A stretch of 64,000 nt of DNA from JADCRZ01 sp965200945 (GCA_965200945.1 OZ241749.1:3472001-3536000); one strand, 5' to 3'; positions 27,146 through 37,226 are shown, numbered from the stretch's first letter. The notes: generated from the sequence alone by a model not told the origin. Made by a program: numbers and translations.

Positions 27146-30100
27146 ATGAAAATCAGCTTTACAAGACGGAAGGCGCTTCCTGCTGCCTTATTCATTCTTT
27201 TTTCCGCATCTTTATCTCAACCCCTCTCCGCACAACAGTCACAGGTAGCCGTGAACGGCCTGGTGCAGACCACCGACAACAATGAGCCGGTCGCCGGCGC
27301 ATCGGTGGTGGTCAGAAACACAAAAACAAATTTCACGCAGGGCACCACCACCGACAGTACCGGCGTGTTCAGCTTCCCCAGAATGCCTACCGGCGGACCT
27401 TACACTTTTACTTTCACAGCCGTCGGCTACGAGACCCAAAACCTGGGCGGCTACAACATCAAAGAAAACGCCTCCCTTTCGCTGGTCGTTAAGATGAAAC
27501 TGAGCGCCGCCGCCACCATGGACCAGGTTGTGGTAGTGGGGTACGGCTCGCTCAAAAGAAAAGACCTGACCGGCGCCGTCAGTTCCATCGGTACCAAAGA
27601 TATCAAGGACCAGGCCGTGATCAGGGTAGACCAGGCCATCCTGGGTAAAGTGGCCGGTGTGCAGGTAAAGCCGGTCACCGGCCAGCCGGGCGCCGCCCCT
27701 CAGATCAGGATCAGGGGCATCGGCAGCATCTCCGCCAGCTCTTCCCCCCTCTATGTGGTAGACGGCTTTCCGGTCAACGACATCTCCACCGTGAACCCCA
27801 ATGACATTGAAACCCTCGACATCCTGAAAGACGCCTCCGCTACCGCGATCTACGGTTCACGGGGCTCCAACGGCGTCATCCTCATCACCACCCGGCGGGG
27901 AAAGGAAGGCAAACCGCTGGTTTCCTTCGACACCTACTACGGCCTGCAGCAGGTATCGCTGAAGCCCAAACTGATGAATGCCATGCAGGAAGCGCAATAC
28001 TTTTACGACGGCGTCCGCAACCGCAACCTCGATGCCGGCAACAACGTAACCGGTCCGGCCGACAAATGGACCCTGGCGGTGCCGGGCATCATCCTCGATG
28101 TGCTGGCCGGGCGCAATACGACCAATGTGGACTGGCTCAGCCAGATCATGCGTACCGCGCCGCAGATGCAGCACCAGCTTACCGTACGCGGCGGCGACAG
28201 GAACATCCGCTATGCGCTGAGCGGTGAATACCTCGACCAGCAGGGCATCATCCGGAAAACGGATTTCAAACGCTATTCCGTGAGAGCCAACATCGATGCG
28301 CAGCTGTCGAAAAAACTGTCGCTCAAAGTGAACCTGAACCCGTCCTATACTTCGGAAGACATTGTGCAGGCGAGCGGCCTTACGAGCGGTCCCAACGAAA
28401 ACGTGATCGGCAGCGCCATGGCGGTAACGCCTTTCTATCCCATCTACGACAGCACGGGCAACTATTACTCCTACAACGGCCTGGCAGCTTCCGGCAACTT
28501 CTATCATCCGCTGGCGCTGGTGAACGAGATCAAACATACCAGAAGAGGCCAGCGCATGATCGGAAATGTGAACCTCACCTATAACATCCTTCCCGGACTG
28601 TCGCTCAATGTGCTCACCGGCATCGACATGCTGAGCCTCAACGAAGAAAAGTTCAGGCCCAAGCTGGCGGCTTTCCTCAGCGACGTGGCTTATGGAAGCG
28701 ATTCAACCACCAACAACCTGAACTGGCTTACGGAGTTCACCGCCAATTACTCCAAAAGTTTCAACAAGCATTCGTTTACCGCGCTGGGCGGGTACACAGC
28801 CCAGAAAGAAACCTACCGCGGTTCCTATATCTACAGCGATAAATATTCAAACAACCTCGTGCCTACGCTGAGCGCGGTCAGCGGCGTGATCACCAACGGC
28901 ACCACCACCATCAGCCAGTGGTCGATGGTATCGTACCTGGCAAGACTCAACTACAATTACGACAGCAAATACTACCTCACCGCTTCGTTCCGTACCGATG
29001 GCTCTTCGCGCTTTGGCAGCGACCGGAAATACGGACTGTTCCCTTCTGCGGCGGCCGCCTGGCGCGTGTCTGACGAAAACTTTCTCAGGAACGTGAAACA
29101 GCTGAGCGAGCTGAAGCTGCGGGCCAGCTACGGGGTTACGGGCAACAACAACATCGGCAACTACGATCACCTGGCCACCATCCTGTACGAAAACTATGCG
29201 CTCGGCGGCGTGGCGGCAGGCGGCTATGCCCCGTCGAGGCTCGCCAACAACCTGCTGACCTGGGAGACGCAGGAACAGTTCAACGGAGGCATCGACATGA
29301 GCTTTTTCAACCGCCGGCTTACCGTGTCGGTCGACAAGTTCAGGTCGAGGAACACCAACCTGCTGCTGAATGTAAACGTGCCCGACATCTCCGGGTTCAA
29401 CACCGCCCTCAAAAACATCGGCGAAGTGCAGAACACCGGATGGGAATTTGTAGTAAGCGCCGTAAACGTGAAGAACAGCGCCTTCGAATGGACAACCGAT
29501 TTCAACATCTCTTCTTTCCGCAACAAAGTGATCAAACTGGGGCCATCGGGCGACCCGATCATTTCTGGCGGCAACATTACCATGATCGGCCAGCCGATCG
29601 GCATGTTCTACGGATGGCTTACCAACGGCATCTTTAAGAACCAGGCCGAACTGAGCGCAGGCCCCATTTTCGCTCCGGGAACCGCCAGCGCCTCTCACCT
29701 GGGCGACACGCGTTTTGTAGATGTGAGCGGCCCCAACGGCAAGCCCGACGGCATCATCAACAGCTTCGACAAAACGATCATGGGCTCGCCCTACCCCGAT
29801 TTTTATTACGGCATGACCAATCATGTAGCCTATAAGAATTTCGGCCTTACCGTGAGCATCCAGGGCACCAAAGGCGCCCAGATCCTGAACCTGACCAGGC
29901 TGGGGGCGAACATGTCTACCAGGGCCCGTACCAACCAGCTGGCGATTTCAAACGATTATTGGAAGTCGCCCGACCAGCCGGGCGATGGCAACACGCCCCG
30001 GCCCAACGATGCGCCTACCGGCAACATCCGTGGAGAAAGCCAGCAGAAGCAGCTCGACAACGGAACCTATCTCCGCTTCAACAACATCAACCTGAGCTAC

Positions 30101-30304
30101 CAGCTGTATGAAGGGGCGGCCAGGAAGCTGCATGTAAGCGGGGTGAGGATCTACCTGAACGCGAACAATCCTTTTATCATCACCAAATTCACGTCGTTCA
30201 ATCCCGACTCAAGCACCTCGGGTGATTCGCTGACGCCCGGCCGCGACCTGAACGACTATCCCCTGCCGAAAAGCCTGATCCTCGGCTTGAACGTAACATT
30301 TTAA
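27146..30304 (+). CDS. SusC/RagA-family TonB-linked outer-membrane protein (system D)
   Basis: The 1052-residue receptor has a signal peptide ending near QPLSAQQ (residue 30), a CarboxypepD_reg-like domain (VNGLVQTTDNNEPVAGASVV, about 36-115), TonB-box segment MDQVVVVGYGSLKRKDLTG and a plug domain with PLYVVDGFPVNDI and LKDASATAIYGSRGSNGVIL (about 125-255). The barrel ends in ILGLNVTF. It opens a plus-strand operon: SusD follows after 21 bp, then the 912-residue Tat protein and GH51. The N-terminal part resembles the partial SusC at 1-1827 (shared NTKTNFTQG / NNQTNFTTG and GGPYTF), so the two may be paralogues. Confidence 0.96.
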   Translation: MKISFTRRKALPAALFILFSASLSQPLSAQQSQVAVNGLVQTTDNNEPVAGASVVVRNTKTNFTQGTTTDSTGVFSFPRMPTGGPYTFTFTAVGYETQNLGGYNIKENASLSLVVKMKLSAAATMDQVVVVGYGSLKRKDLTGAVSSIGTKDIKDQAVIRVDQAILGKVAGVQVKPVTGQPGAAPQIRIRGIGSISASSSPLYVVDGFPVNDISTVNPNDIETLDILKDASATAIYGSRGSNGVILITTRRGKEGKPLVSFDTYYGLQQVSLKPKLMNAMQEAQYFYDGVRNRNLDAGNNVTGPADKWTLAVPGIILDVLAGRNTTNVDWLSQIMRTAPQMQHQLTVRGGDRNIRYALSGEYLDQQGIIRKTDFKRYSVRANIDAQLSKKLSLKVNLNPSYTSEDIVQASGLTSGPNENVIGSAMAVTPFYPIYDSTGNYYSYNGLAASGNFYHPLALVNEIKHTRRGQRMIGNVNLTYNILPGLSLNVLTGIDMLSLNEEKFRPKLAAFLSDVAYGSDSTTNNLNWLTEFTANYSKSFNKHSFTALGGYTAQKETYRGSYIYSDKYSNNLVPTLSAVSGVITNGTTTISQWSMVSYLARLNYNYDSKYYLTASFRTDGSSRFGSDRKYGLFPSAAAAWRVSDENFLRNVKQLSELKLRASYGVTGNNNIGNYDHLATILYENYALGGVAAGGYAPSRLANNLLTWETQEQFNGGIDMSFFNRRLTVSVDKFRSRNTNLLLNVNVPDISGFNTALKNIGEVQNTGWEFVVSAVNVKNSAFEWTTDFNISSFRNKVIKLGPSGDPIISGGNITMIGQPIGMFYGWLTNGIFKNQAELSAGPIFAPGTASASHLGDTRFVDVSGPNGKPDGIINSFDKTIMGSPYPDFYYGMTNHVAYKNFGLTVSIQGTKGAQILNLTRLGANMSTRARTNQLAISNDYWKSPDQPGDGNTPRPNDAPTGNIRGESQQKQLDNGTYLRFNNINLSYQLYEGAARKLHVSGVRIYLNANNPFIITKFTSFNPDSSTSGDSLTPGRDLNDYPLPKSLILGLNVTF

Positions 30305-30325
30305 TCCATCCTAAATTAAGGCCAT

Positions 30326-31783
30326 ATGAAAAAAACAATGCTGATAGTAATGGTTGCATCATCCTGTATGATGGCCTGCAGCAAGAAGTTTATAGAGATA
30401 TCACCGATCTCCACCGTGAGTGTTGACCTGGTGTACAAGACCGACAAAGATTTTTCCGACGCCGTAACGGCCGCCTATGCCGTGTACCAGGCAGAATATG
30501 CCAACTTCTGGCAATACGGCGATGTGCGGGGCGATGATACCCGGAGCGGCCTGGTGAGCAACCTGACGGTGTCGGACATGGATAAGTTCATCCTCAACAA
30601 CGACGCCGATATCCTTACCGCCAGCTGGCGGAACTATTACAAGATCATCGACAGGACCAACAACGTGCTGACGAAGATCGCAGATACCGATCCGAACGTT
30701 GTCAAGAACAAGAACCGCTATATCGGCGAAGCAAAATTTCTGCGGGCCCTTGCCTATTTTAACCTCGTCCGCATTTTTGGCGATGTGCCGCTGACCACTT
30801 CGCCCATTCCGGTGGATGCCACGTACAAATCGGTACGTAAAAAAACAGACACCATCTACAGTTCGCTCATTATTCCCGACCTGCTCGATGCCGATGCAAA
30901 ACTGCCCAATTCCTATACCGGCGCCGATGTGGGCCGGGCTACGAAAGGAGCAGCCAAATCCCTGCTGGGCAAGGTGTACCTTACAGTGCATGACTTTGCA
31001 AAGGCCGAAGCCAAACTGCAGGAAGTGACCACCATGGGCTATGCGCTGCTGCCCAAATACACCGACCTGTTCGACTATACAAAGAACGAGCACCATTCGG
31101 AGTATATCTTCGACATCGAATACGAAGAAGGCATCAACGAAGGAAGCATTTTCACGACCCAGTTCTCGCTCAGCTTTCAGGGCGGAGGCGCGCTGGCCAC
31201 CATCATGGCCAGCTATTACGGCCTGCCGGCCCAGGGCGGGGGCGACCAGGGCTCCCCGACCGACCAGCTGTTCGCTGCTTTCCCCGCGGGCGACCTGCGC
31301 AAAGACATCAGCGCCTCCAGAGGACTGACCGTGAACGGCGTATACACGGCCATCTCCCCCACGGGCATCGGGTCTTTCACCCTGAAATACATGACGCCCA
31401 TGGCGAAAGCCAACGACAGCCGCGCCAACTGGAAAGTAATCCGCTATGCAGACGTGATACTGATGTATGCCGAAGCGCTGAACGAGAACGGCAAGACCGC
31501 CGAGGCGATCACCTGGCTGAACAGGATCAGAACAAGGGCCGGCGTACCGGTTTACTCCGGATTGACACAGGACGATACCAGGGAAAAAATTTACCTTGAG
31601 CGCAGGCTCGAACTGTCGATGGAAGGCCACCGCTGGTTCGACCTGGTACGGACGGGCCGGGCCCTGGCTACCATGGCGCCGCTGGGCATGAAACCTTATA
31701 TGACCATCTTCCCGGTGCCGCAGGCGCAGGTGGAGATCATCCACGATGCTTCTATATTTCCGCAAAACCCCGGGTACAACTAA
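30326..31783 (+). CDS. RagB/SusD-family lipoprotein (system D)
   Basis: The 485-residue surface lipoprotein has a signal with lipobox CMMAC (Cys about 18). The SusD N-terminal region (about 35-200; TDKDFSDAVTAAYAVYQAEY, AKFLRALAYFNLVRIFGDVP) and C-terminal region (VIRYADVILMYAEALNENGK, LNRIRTRAGVP, IYLERRLELSMEGHRWFDLV) are intact and of usual length. It pairs with the SusC 21 bp upstream and precedes the Tat-exported enzyme by 38 bp. Target is probably an arabinose-containing glycan, judged only from the GH51 downstream. Confidence 0.96.
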   Translation: MKKTMLIVMVASSCMMACSKKFIEISPISTVSVDLVYKTDKDFSDAVTAAYAVYQAEYANFWQYGDVRGDDTRSGLVSNLTVSDMDKFILNNDADILTASWRNYYKIIDRTNNVLTKIADTDPNVVKNKNRYIGEAKFLRALAYFNLVRIFGDVPLTTSPIPVDATYKSVRKKTDTIYSSLIIPDLLDADAKLPNSYTGADVGRATKGAAKSLLGKVYLTVHDFAKAEAKLQEVTTMGYALLPKYTDLFDYTKNEHHSEYIFDIEYEEGINEGSIFTTQFSLSFQGGGALATIMASYYGLPAQGGGDQGSPTDQLFAAFPAGDLRKDISASRGLTVNGVYTAISPTGIGSFTLKYMTPMAKANDSRANWKVIRYADVILMYAEALNENGKTAEAITWLNRIRTRAGVPVYSGLTQDDTREKIYLERRLELSMEGHRWFDLVRTGRALATMAPLGMKPYMTIFPVPQAQVEIIHDASIFPQNPGYN

Positions 31784-31821
31784 CAGATCCCTATCATCAC
31801 CGAATAAAAACAATCAGGTAT

Positions 31822-34560
31822 ATGGACGATAATACAGCTATCAGCAACGAGGAACAAACGCAGAACAATCAAAGCAGGCGGGAATTCATCAAGCTAACCA
31901 CCCTCACCGGACTCAGCATGCCATTTATTTCGCTGTCCGGCTTTTCCGCCTCCCAGGTTTCCATCGTGGCGGATCCAGCAGATCCCGTCGCTTCGTCTGC
32001 GCCTGCCCGTTGGGCCGCCGGCATGCTGGAGCAGGCCCTGGCCGAACAGAAGATCACCGTGCAAAAACATACGGCCGTTGCACAGGCCAGTCCGGGCGAC
32101 CTCATCATTCTTGCCACAGGCCCCGATGCCGCCATCGCGAAAACGCTGTCCGACGCTGCGCATGTCACCCTTCCCCGGGTACCGGAAGCGCTGGTGCTGG
32201 CGCCGGTGAAATCAGGCGTCAGGCAGGTTATCATGGCTGCCGGCGCCGACGAGCGCGGACTGGTGTACGCCCTGCTGGAACTCACCGACCGGGTAAGCCA
32301 TTCGCAACAGCCGCTTCCCTCCATCACGCTGCAGCAGCCGGTGGCTGAACAGCCGGCCAATTCCATCCGCAGCGTCACGCGTTTGTTTACCAGCGATGTG
32401 GAAGACAAGCCCTGGTACAACGACCGCGCCATGTGGCCCGAATACCTGACCATGCTGGTCACCCAGCGCTTCAACCGGTTCAACCTCTGCTTCGGCATCG
32501 GCTACGATTTTCTGCAGAAAGTAACGGATGCTTATTTCCTGTTCACCTATCCGTTCCTGTTCTCGTTGCCCGGCTATAATGTGCGTGTGCCGCAACTGCC
32601 CGATGCAGAGCGGGATGCCAACTTCGCCATGCTCAAATACATCAGCGAGCAAACGGTGGCACGCGGACTGCAGTTCCAGCTGGGACTGTGGATGCACGGT
32701 TACGAATGGCTGAATACCACCAACGCCAACTATACCATCGAAGGCCTTAACAAAGACAACCATGCAGCCTACTGCCGCGACGCGGTGCGCTACCTGCTGC
32801 AGCAATGCCCGGCCATCAGCGGCGTCACTTTCCGGGTACATGGCGAAAGCGGCGTAACCGAAGGCAGCTACGATTTCTGGAAAACAATCTTCGACGGCGT
32901 AAAAACCTGCGGGCGCAAGGTAGAGATCGACATGCATGCCAAAGGAATGGACCAGACCATGACCGACAACGCCGTAAATACCGGTCTGCCCATCGTGATA
33001 TCGCCCAAGTACTGGGCCGAACACATGGGCATGCCCTACCACCAGGCCGATATCCGCGCGCTGGAAATTCCCGACGAAACACACAAGGCGTCTGACCTGA
33101 TGAAGCTGAGCGCGGGCTCCAGGAGCTTTCTGCGGTATGGCTACGGCGACCTGCTCAAAGAGAACAGGCCGTACAAAGTACTCCACCGCATATGGCCCGG
33201 CACACAGCGCCTGCTGTTGTGGGGCGATCCGGTCACCGCCGCGGCACATGCCAAAGCATTCTCTTTTTGCGGCAGCGACGGCGCGGAATGGATGGAACCA
33301 CTTTCGTTCAAAGGCCGCCGTGGCAGCGGCATAGCAGGCGGTCGATGCGCGTATGCGGATGCTTCGCTGAAGCCACGGTGGGACTGGGAAAAGTACCTGT
33401 ATACCTTCCGCATCTTCGGCCGTATGCTGTACAACCCGGCTACCCCGCCCGAAACCTGGCAGCGCTATCTCCGCAAAAACTTTGGCGCGGGTGCACCCGA
33501 AGTGGAACGCGCGCTGGCCAATGTAACCCGCATCCTGCCTACCGTACTCACGGCACACGCGGCATCCGCCGGTAACAATATGTACTGGCCGGAGATCTAT
33601 ACCAACCAGCCTATCACCGATCCGGCCATAAAAAATACCTACACCGACACTCCGTCGCCCAAAACCTTCGGCAACGTTACCCCGCTCGATCCCCAACTGT
33701 TTACGGGTATCAACGGGTTTGTGAAAGACGCGCTGGCCGGCGCCGGCAACGGCAAATACAACCCGGTGGAAGTGGCCCAGTGGCTCGAAGAGTACAGTGC
33801 AAACGCCGATGAGGCCATGGCACAGGCGGAACAGTCGGCCTCCGGCAAAGACAAGCCCGAATACCGGCGCATGGCCACCGACGTGAGCCTGCAGATCGGT
33901 CTCGGCCGTTTCTTTGCGGCCAAGCTCAGGTCGGGCGTGCTGTATGCCATCTGGGAGCAAACAGGCGATCATAGTGCATTGGAAAAAGCGGTTGCCTATT
34001 ACCGGAAGGCCAGAACAAACTGGGCGGTTCCGGCCGGACAGGCAGGCAAAGCCTATAAAACTGACATCACGGCGGGCGAGCTGCCGTGGCTGCGCGGGCA
34101 CTGGCTAGACAGGCTGCCGGCGATGGATGAAGACATTGCCAACATGGTCAGAAAGATGGAAGGGCCCCAGAAAGCTGCAACCGGCGATGCCGCCCGGGTT
34201 GCCAAACTGGTTCAGTATGCCACCGGCAAACCTACCCGCTGGCAGATCGCCTGCGACCACAAGCAACCCGCCGGCTTCACGCCGGGTTCGGCGCTGGATC
34301 TTACCTTCAACTTTACAAAAAAGCCTCAGTCGGCGGTGTTATACTACCGGCATGTAACGCAGGCTGAGCGCTACCAGAAAGCAGAGCTCAACTGGTCGGG
34401 CACCACCGGCAAGGCAACGATCCCGGCGGCATACAGCAATGCCGTCTATCCGCTCGAATATTATGTTGTGGCAAAGAATGAACAGGGAGAGGCATCGATG
34501 TTCCCCGGCTTCAACAAAGAGCTTGCGGGGCAACCTTATTTCACGGTGCGTAAATCATAA
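31822..34560 (+). CDS. Tat-exported putative glycoside hydrolase, family unassigned
   Basis: I cannot name a family for this 912-residue protein. Its N-terminus has a twin-arginine signal (SRREFIKLTTLTGLSMPF, about 18-35), uncommon among PUL enzymes, which mostly use Sec signals. Residues about 45-155 resemble the small N-terminal domain of GH67/GH115/GH20 enzymes (GDLIILATGPDAAIAKTL, AAGADERGLVYALLELTDRV). The centre (about 190-560) reads like a TIM barrel with candidate active-site stretches FRVHGESGV (E342), VEIDMHAKGMD and RIWPGTQRLLLWGDP. A C-terminal beta-sandwich (about 815-910) follows a helical linker. It lies between SusD and GH51 in system D, so a role on an arabinosyl- or glucuronosyl-bearing chain is possible. 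Confidence 0.6.
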   Translation: MDDNTAISNEEQTQNNQSRREFIKLTTLTGLSMPFISLSGFSASQVSIVADPADPVASSAPARWAAGMLEQALAEQKITVQKHTAVAQASPGDLIILATGPDAAIAKTLSDAAHVTLPRVPEALVLAPVKSGVRQVIMAAGADERGLVYALLELTDRVSHSQQPLPSITLQQPVAEQPANSIRSVTRLFTSDVEDKPWYNDRAMWPEYLTMLVTQRFNRFNLCFGIGYDFLQKVTDAYFLFTYPFLFSLPGYNVRVPQLPDAERDANFAMLKYISEQTVARGLQFQLGLWMHGYEWLNTTNANYTIEGLNKDNHAAYCRDAVRYLLQQCPAISGVTFRVHGESGVTEGSYDFWKTIFDGVKTCGRKVEIDMHAKGMDQTMTDNAVNTGLPIVISPKYWAEHMGMPYHQADIRALEIPDETHKASDLMKLSAGSRSFLRYGYGDLLKENRPYKVLHRIWPGTQRLLLWGDPVTAAAHAKAFSFCGSDGAEWMEPLSFKGRRGSGIAGGRCAYADASLKPRWDWEKYLYTFRIFGRMLYNPATPPETWQRYLRKNFGAGAPEVERALANVTRILPTVLTAHAASAGNNMYWPEIYTNQPITDPAIKNTYTDTPSPKTFGNVTPLDPQLFTGINGFVKDALAGAGNGKYNPVEVAQWLEEYSANADEAMAQAEQSASGKDKPEYRRMATDVSLQIGLGRFFAAKLRSGVLYAIWEQTGDHSALEKAVAYYRKARTNWAVPAGQAGKAYKTDITAGELPWLRGHWLDRLPAMDEDIANMVRKMEGPQKAATGDAARVAKLVQYATGKPTRWQIACDHKQPAGFTPGSALDLTFNFTKKPQSAVLYYRHVTQAERYQKAELNWSGTTGKATIPAAYSNAVYPLEYYVVAKNEQGEASMFPGFNKELAGQPYFTVRKS

Positions 34561-34612
34561 AGATCAATTGTTCTGTTAACTTTATCACAGGGGAACACCA
34601 TAAACAGCGCAT

Positions 34613-36196
34613 ATGAATAACAGGACCATGTTTCTTCTACTGGCGGGCTGCCTGCTGCTCATGGAAGCAAAAGCCCAGCATGCAAGAATAAAAGTAGACC
34701 TCGACCGGGTGGTGGGGGAAGTTGACAAGAACATCTACGGCAATTTCGTTGAGCACCTCGGACGCTGTATATACGGCGGCTTGTACGATCCGGGCAATCC
34801 CCTGTCGGATGAAAAGGGATACCGGAAAGATGTAATGGCGGCCGTAAAAGACCTGAAACCCACGCTGGTGCGGTATCCGGGCGGCAACTTCGTTTCCAAC
34901 TACAACTGGCTCGATGGTGTTGGCCCGAGATCGGAAAGGGTTCCGCGCATGGAGCTGGCCTGGCAGCGGCTGGAGACCAATGAGTTCGGCACCAACGAAT
35001 TTTTGGCCTATGCAAAAGCCATAAATGCCCAGCCTTACTTCGCGGTGAACATGGGCACCGGCACCATCGAAGAAGCAAGAAGATGGGTGGAATACTGCAA
35101 TGTAAAGGAGGGCCCTTACTACGCGGAGCTGCGCAAGAAACACGGATACCCGGAGCCTTACAACATCAAATACTGGGGACTGGGCAACGAGATGGACGGG
35201 CCCTGGCAGATGGGGCATATGGACGCGCCGGATTATGCAAAGAAGGCACGCGAAGCGGCCAAGCTGATGCAGCGTACCTCGCCCGGCATCAAGCTGATCG
35301 CCGCGGGCTCTTCCAACTACCGGGCAGGGTCCGATCCGGATTACTGGAACGAGACCATTCTGAACGAACTGAAAGATGTGATCGATTACATCGCACTGCA
35401 CATCTACGTCGGCAATCCCGACAGCAACTACTACAATTTCATGGCAACGCCCCTGGTGCTGGAGCAACGGACCCAGATCGTAAAAGGGTTCATCAACAAA
35501 GCGATGCAAACCGCCAACCGGCCTGGCCGCGACCCGATCTACATCGCCTGGGATGAATACAATGTGTGGTACCGTGCAAGGGGCGGAGCCGCCGCTGTGG
35601 GCACCCATGCGCTGGAAGAAAAATACAACCTGGAAGATGCACTCGTGATCGCCTGTTTTCTCAACGCGTTTATCCGCAACGCGGATGTGGTGAAAATAGC
35701 GAACATGGCGCAGCTGGTCAACGTGATCGCGCCCATTTTCACCAGCGAGAAAGGCATGTTCAGGCAAACTATTTATTACCCGCTGCAGATGTTCGCCAGC
35801 AATGTGAGCGGCACCGCGCTGGATGTTTTTGTAGACTGCAAATCGTACAGCACCGGCAAATTTTTCCTGGGGCTCGGAGAAACCACCACGCAGCAAAACA
35901 AGGTTCCCTACCTCGATGTGTCGGCTACCTACAAAGACGGAGAGGTCATCTTCTGCGTGGTGAACCGCAACCGGGAAGAAGCCATCACCACCGACATCCT
36001 GTCACAGAACGGCGCCTTCAGCGGAAACTTCAGCGTAACGGAAGTGAACGGTCCCGGCATCAAATCGGAAAATGGTTTCGACAAGGAAAATGTAATGAGC
36101 AGGGAAAAGCCTGCGATAAAGCCCGATGGCAACAAGCTCGTGTACTCTTTCCCGCCGCATTCCTTCACCATGATCAGGGGAAAGATTGCGCGGTAA
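34613..36196 (+). CDS. GH51 alpha-L-arabinofuranosidase
   Basis: The 527-residue secreted enzyme releases terminal L-arabinofuranose from arabinan, arabinoxylan or arabinogalactan. A signal peptide (LLLMEAKAQ, cut near 22) precedes a GH51 catalytic barrel: YGNFVEHLGRCIYGGLYDPG, VRYPGGNFVSNYNWLDGVGP, acid/base E193 in GLGNEMDGPWQMGH and nucleophile E315 in AWDEYNVWYRA. A C-terminal beta-sandwich includes YSTGKFFLGLGE and ends in HSFTMIRGKI. Length and both catalytic motifs are normal. It is the last gene of system D, 52 bp after the Tat protein, and converges on the START-domain gene. Confidence 0.96.
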   Translation: MNNRTMFLLLAGCLLLMEAKAQHARIKVDLDRVVGEVDKNIYGNFVEHLGRCIYGGLYDPGNPLSDEKGYRKDVMAAVKDLKPTLVRYPGGNFVSNYNWLDGVGPRSERVPRMELAWQRLETNEFGTNEFLAYAKAINAQPYFAVNMGTGTIEEARRWVEYCNVKEGPYYAELRKKHGYPEPYNIKYWGLGNEMDGPWQMGHMDAPDYAKKAREAAKLMQRTSPGIKLIAAGSSNYRAGSDPDYWNETILNELKDVIDYIALHIYVGNPDSNYYNFMATPLVLEQRTQIVKGFINKAMQTANRPGRDPIYIAWDEYNVWYRARGGAAAVGTHALEEKYNLEDALVIACFLNAFIRNADVVKIANMAQLVNVIAPIFTSEKGMFRQTIYYPLQMFASNVSGTALDVFVDCKSYSTGKFFLGLGETTTQQNKVPYLDVSATYKDGEVIFCVVNRNREEAITTDILSQNGAFSGNFSVTEVNGPGIKSENGFDKENVMSREKPAIKPDGNKLVYSFPPHSFTMIRGKIAR

Positions 36197-36281
36197 GAAT
36201 CTGCCCATACCAAACCGGTGTCATGATATTTTGTTGTCCTTGCACATTCACACCAACCCGCTTACAAGATGCATCATGGCT

Positions 36282-36349
36282 CTGCGTGCCGCAAGTACGC
36301 CCCGTGGGTAGAAAAGAGTTGGAAGTGAACATGCGTTCCATCGGAACGC
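36282..36349. repeat. dispersed repeat with GCGTTCC/GGAACGC hairpin, copy 2
   Basis: CTGCGTGCCGCAAGTACGC begins the element and a perfect 7-bp hairpin GCGTTCC-ATC-GGAACGC (36333-36349) ends it. It is related to 7494-7558. It fills much of the 159-bp gap between two convergent genes, ending 7 bp from the START stop codon, so it may help end or protect both transcripts. Confidence 0.65.
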
Positions 36350-36355
36350 CTGGTA

Positions 36356-37054
36356 TCAGTTTACGATAAAGCTGTACTTCGCGTTCCTATACACCGGATT
36401 TTGGATGTGTTCTTTCAGCTTTTTAAAGCTCTGGGAGGGGCCCTGCGTTACGAACAGGTTGATGAGCCAGGCGGGTATGCTGCCACCGGGATCGGTATGC
36501 AGCGTATAAACCACTTTTACCTTATTGCTGCCTGCGGGCGTAAAGAGCCAGATCCCGTTCGAGTTGGATACGCGGACCCTTTTGGGATCTACCGGTACCA
36601 TATCGGGCACGCAGGGGGCATCGATGGTTACTACCCTGGTAACAGGATGCTGCGATACTTTCAGGTGGGCAACGAAATCGCGGTCGGTGAGCGGCCAGGG
36701 CAGTTCTACCCGGGAGTAGTAGTACATTTCCGAGGGCGATACCTGCTTTACGATATAGTTGGAAGAAGTATGATAAAGCCATTTTTCACTCCCCTTTACA
36801 TCCAGCATCACCGCCACCATCTGCGATAGCGTGGCTTCGAGTTCGCATTCCACCTTCAGGGCTTTTATCTTCGAGCCGGCGATGTCGCGTGTAAAGATCT
36901 GAACGCCCTCGCTGTTACTTTTCAGTTCCCAGGGTTCGCCGGTTTGTGCGAAAGCCTGGTTGAAAAAAAAGAGCAGGCCTACAAAGAGGTTTTTTAAAAT
37001 ACGCGGTCCGGATTTAAAATGCGGCCTGCTTTTTCTTTCTTTAGGATATTTCAT
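36356..37054 (-). CDS. START-domain (lipid-binding fold) secreted protein
   Basis: Taken from the ATG at 37054, the protein has 232 residues; the frame stays open upstream to 37225 but that part is not protein-like. A basic N-terminus and hydrophobic stretch (LFVGLLFFF, NQAFAQ) form a likely signal peptide. The rest is a START/SRPBCC fold (about 40-225): WELKSNSEGVQIFTRDI, MLDVKGSEKWLYHTSSNYIV, YYYSRVELPWPLTDRDFVAH and NSNGIWLFTPAGSNKVKVVY. START domains bind lipids or other hydrophobic ligands in a deep pocket; the ligand here is unknown. It lies between polysaccharide systems D and E, with no evident link to either. Confidence 0.88.
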   Translation of the reverse strand: MKYPKERKSRPHFKSGPRILKNLFVGLLFFFNQAFAQTGEPWELKSNSEGVQIFTRDIAGSKIKALKVECELEATLSQMVAVMLDVKGSEKWLYHTSSNYIVKQVSPSEMYYYSRVELPWPLTDRDFVAHLKVSQHPVTRVVTIDAPCVPDMVPVDPKRVRVSNSNGIWLFTPAGSNKVKVVYTLHTDPGGSIPAWLINLFVTQGPSQSFKKLKEHIQNPVYRNAKYSFIVN

Positions 37055-37226
37055 AGCCTGCCGCGCCGCGCTGCCACCAATTGGGTCCATATAGAGATCT
37101 GGTTCTGAATTGTCGTATATATTTCCTTCCCTGATGCAGTGACCGGGACAAGTTCCGCTGCATGGCTCCGCTTCCCGCTCAAGGCATCTGAGAAGCAAAG
37201 GTAAACCGCCCAGGCGACAACTCACT

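Noticed and set aside
32212..34101. 629-codon minus-strand frame opposite the Tat-exported enzyme
   Set aside because: Antisense shadow of a well-supported coding gene; composition is rich in Arg, Gly, His and Val with no family motif. Similar long shadows exist at 38544-40175, 53463-55052, 30401-31813 and 34637-35896.
36356..37054. possible polyketide cyclase or hormone-receptor-like role for the START protein
   Set aside because: The START/SRPBCC fold is shared by many functions and there is no supporting neighbour; only the fold-level call is kept.
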